Made by a program: the position numbers and the translations under genes. Shown one piece after another: positions 62,919 through 64,000 of a stretch of DNA of 64,000 bases. Below the pieces are notes generated by a model. The model was not told the DNA's origin, ran no database searches, and saw only the letters and a program-made list of their open reading frames with translations. Location of the stretch: the NCBI GenBank assembly GCA_012960535.1, contig DUBB01000016.1, positions 59,368 through 123,367 of the forward strand. The letters run 5' to 3'. The DNA comes from Gammaproteobacteria bacterium. GTDB lineage: Bacteria > Pseudomonadota > Gammaproteobacteria > Pseudomonadales > Azotimanducaceae. Numbering within the stretch: position 1 is the stretch's first letter; each line of letters begins with the position of its first letter.

Positions 62919-63536
62919 TCATGGTCGAGTGTTCTTTCTTCTCAGCAGATAATCAAACAGGACCCCCGGTACCAGTAGAAGAATCAGTACCAGCAGGCGC
63001 GGCGCGGCCAGGTTGACCGTCGAGTTGGTTGGGGAGACTGCCGCGTGGGCTATACCTGATGTCCTGTCCCGGGCAATCTCCTGGTAGGCATCAGACGTCA
63101 CCATGGCAAGGAAATCGCGCCGCGAGCGGTATCTCACCAGTATTACCTCGTCCCAGTAAGCCTCGTCGGAATCTTCTATGAGCAGACGTGTGAAGAACTC
63201 ACCGGAGTAGATCGGATGTCCGCCGTTCTTGAATATCATACCGATCACGGAGGTACCATAAGACTGGTAGGCGGCTGGCACTCCGACCTTCGGTTCATCG
63301 TCAGCATACTTGTAGCGATTCAGGTTCAGCATGAAGATTTCTTCGCCGTCGTCGTCGGCACCCAACTTCCGCATCCTGTCCAGGAAATCAACCCTCTCAG
63401 AATCCTGCGGAACATTCGCAAGATACTGTTCAACTTCGGCAGTCGTCATCGGGCTCATGCCCCAGCCGCCATACCAGGCGAGAAAAACCAGGTACAGTGT
63501 TATGAGTACGCCCGCGTTGATGAGTCGTTTTGTCAT
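62919..63536 (-). CDS. DUF1330-like (dimeric alpha/beta barrel) membrane-linked protein
   Basis: A 205-residue protein. N-terminal (8-24) and C-terminal (about 180-198) hydrophobic stretches flank a soluble domain. That domain has I-F-M-L-N-L-N-R-Y, G-G-H-P-I-Y-S-G-E-F and Y-W-D-E-V-I-L-V-R-Y-R-S-R-R-D-F-L-A-M-V, the strands of the DUF1330/ABM fold. Function in the family is not settled. The neighbour 82 bases upstream is a shorter homologue in the same direction. Confidence 0.78.
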   Translation of the reverse strand: MTKRLINAGVLITLYLVFLAWYGGWGMSPMTTAEVEQYLANVPQDSERVDFLDRMRKLGADDDGEEIFMLNLNRYKYADDEPKVGVPAAYQSYGTSVIGMIFKNGGHPIYSGEFFTRLLIEDSDEAYWDEVILVRYRSRRDFLAMVTSDAYQEIARDRTSGIAHAAVSPTNSTVNLAAPRLLVLILLLVPGVLFDYLLRRKNTRP

Positions 63537-63618
63537 GTTTGAGTCCTTGAATATCTTGTGACGAAAGCCGCAGTTTACGCGCTGACGCTTGGGTCGAACC
63601 TTTGGCAGTCATGATGCT

Positions 63619-63969
63619 TTAACACTGCACGAGCAATTGATGCTCAAGGCCGGCCTCTCGGTGAAAATGAATTTTCTGGTATTCTTCACTTGTCGTCATG
63701 CTCATGAATGTCGCTACCGAAGGGTATTGAACGATGGATATCATATCCCATTGGAGTTCGCCATCACCGATAACCAGGGTGCTGAGCTCGCCACTAAAAA
63801 CAATTTCACCACCTACTTTATTGATAATCTTAGTGACTTCCACGCCATAACGCTGGTTGTCCGTCGTCAAACAAATGGAACAGATGAGCATCTCATTTAA
63901 GGGCGTGTTCTGCTCATCGATTTTCATCTTATGCAGCATGCCGTTGATAATGCAAACGACGTTCTGCAA
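63619..63969 (-). CDS. DUF1330-like protein, 5' end uncertain at window edge
   Basis: At least 90-116 residues similar to the core of the preceding gene: W-D-M-I-S-I-V-Q-Y-P-S-V-A-T-F-M-S-M-T aligns with its W-D-E-V-I-L-V-R-Y stretch, and G-G-E-I-V-F-S-G-E precedes. The frame is still open to the window edge, so the start (TTG 63969, ATG 63927 or beyond) cannot be fixed. It lacks the hydrophobic ends of its neighbour. A tandem duplication of DUF1330-type genes is likely. Confidence 0.65.
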   Translation of the reverse strand: MQNVVCIINGMLHKMKIDEQNTPLNEMLICSICLTTDNQRYGVEVTKIINKVGGEIVFSGELSTLVIGDGELQWDMISIVQYPSVATFMSMTTSEEYQKIHFHREAGLEHQLLVQC

Positions 63970-64000
63970 GGGTGTTTCGTTTGATCCTTTGTCTGTTTCT

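Overview
The window looks like chromosome of an aerobic, heterotrophic gammaproteobacterium, probably a marine oligotroph of the Cellvibrionales/Spongiibacteraceae type. This rests on gene content (a MerR-type LiuR regulator with its operator and branched-chain catabolic operon, NAD-linked molybdenum formate dehydrogenase, many acyl-CoA, Rieske, P450, PhyH and amidohydrolase families), on an intermediate base composition and on loosely packed, short operons. No rRNA, CRISPR, phage or insertion sequence was found; the only RNA gene is tRNA-Phe(GAA) at 62368-62443. The taxonomic placement is an inference.

Layout. 1-2067: tail of a three-gene acyl-CoA cluster (amidohydrolase, cysteine-less thiolase/Ltp2-like protein, DUF35 protein). 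2328-4406: a trimethylamine-dehydrogenase-type flavoprotein. 4686-9943: MFS transporter, unknown membrane protein, glycine-betaine-monooxygenase-like Rieske oxygenase, class III aminotransferase. 10210-13341: secreted PHB-depolymerase-like esterase, fatty acid desaturase, TIM-barrel isomerase. 13573-19535: formate dehydrogenase operon fdsGB(fused)-fdsA-fdhD-fdsD. 19724-22586: PhyH dioxygenase, crotonase-like protein, ThuA-like protein. 22884-28173: LiuR operator and liuR-liuA-liuB-liuD for leucine/isovalerate breakdown. 28786-34025: a DUF6152 secreted pair, a D-aminoacylase-like amidohydrolase and an M28 peptidase. 34285-38251: PNPOx-like protein, the selenoprotein described below, acyl-CoA dehydrogenase, GNAT. 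38360-49400: hydroxyacid dehydrogenase, MFS-P450 pair, DUF5916 outer-membrane protein, two amidohydrolases, second PhyH protein, nitroreductase. 49447-62167: secreted hydrolases and a beta-propeller lipoprotein, MFS transporter, Baeyer-Villiger-type monooxygenase, DmpA-type peptidase, secreted tyrosine phosphatase, dimethylglycine-dehydrogenase-like enzyme. 62919-63969: two DUF1330-like genes beyond the tRNA.

The most notable observation is at 35052-36185. Two apparent ORFs are in the same frame and separated only by a TGA at 35790. The TGA falls exactly at the second position of a CxxC redox motif (C-F-Y-TGA) in the second AhpD-like domain of what reads as one 377-residue protein, and a small hairpin that fits the bacterial SECIS pattern begins within 24 nt of it. 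I read this as a duplicated AhpD-like selenoprotein (Sec247). The formate dehydrogenase in the same window uses an ordinary TGC cysteine at its metal-ligand position, so the selenium use is not the classical FDH one.

How the genes may work together. The liu operon feeds leucine carbon to methylglutaconyl-CoA, but liuC and liuE are not beside it. Rieske demethylation and dimethylglycine-type demethylation yield one-carbon units that could end as formate for the Fds complex; this link is inference only. A second theme is a set of short tandem repeats (13- or 15-bp units, each of different sequence) in at least five intergenic gaps.
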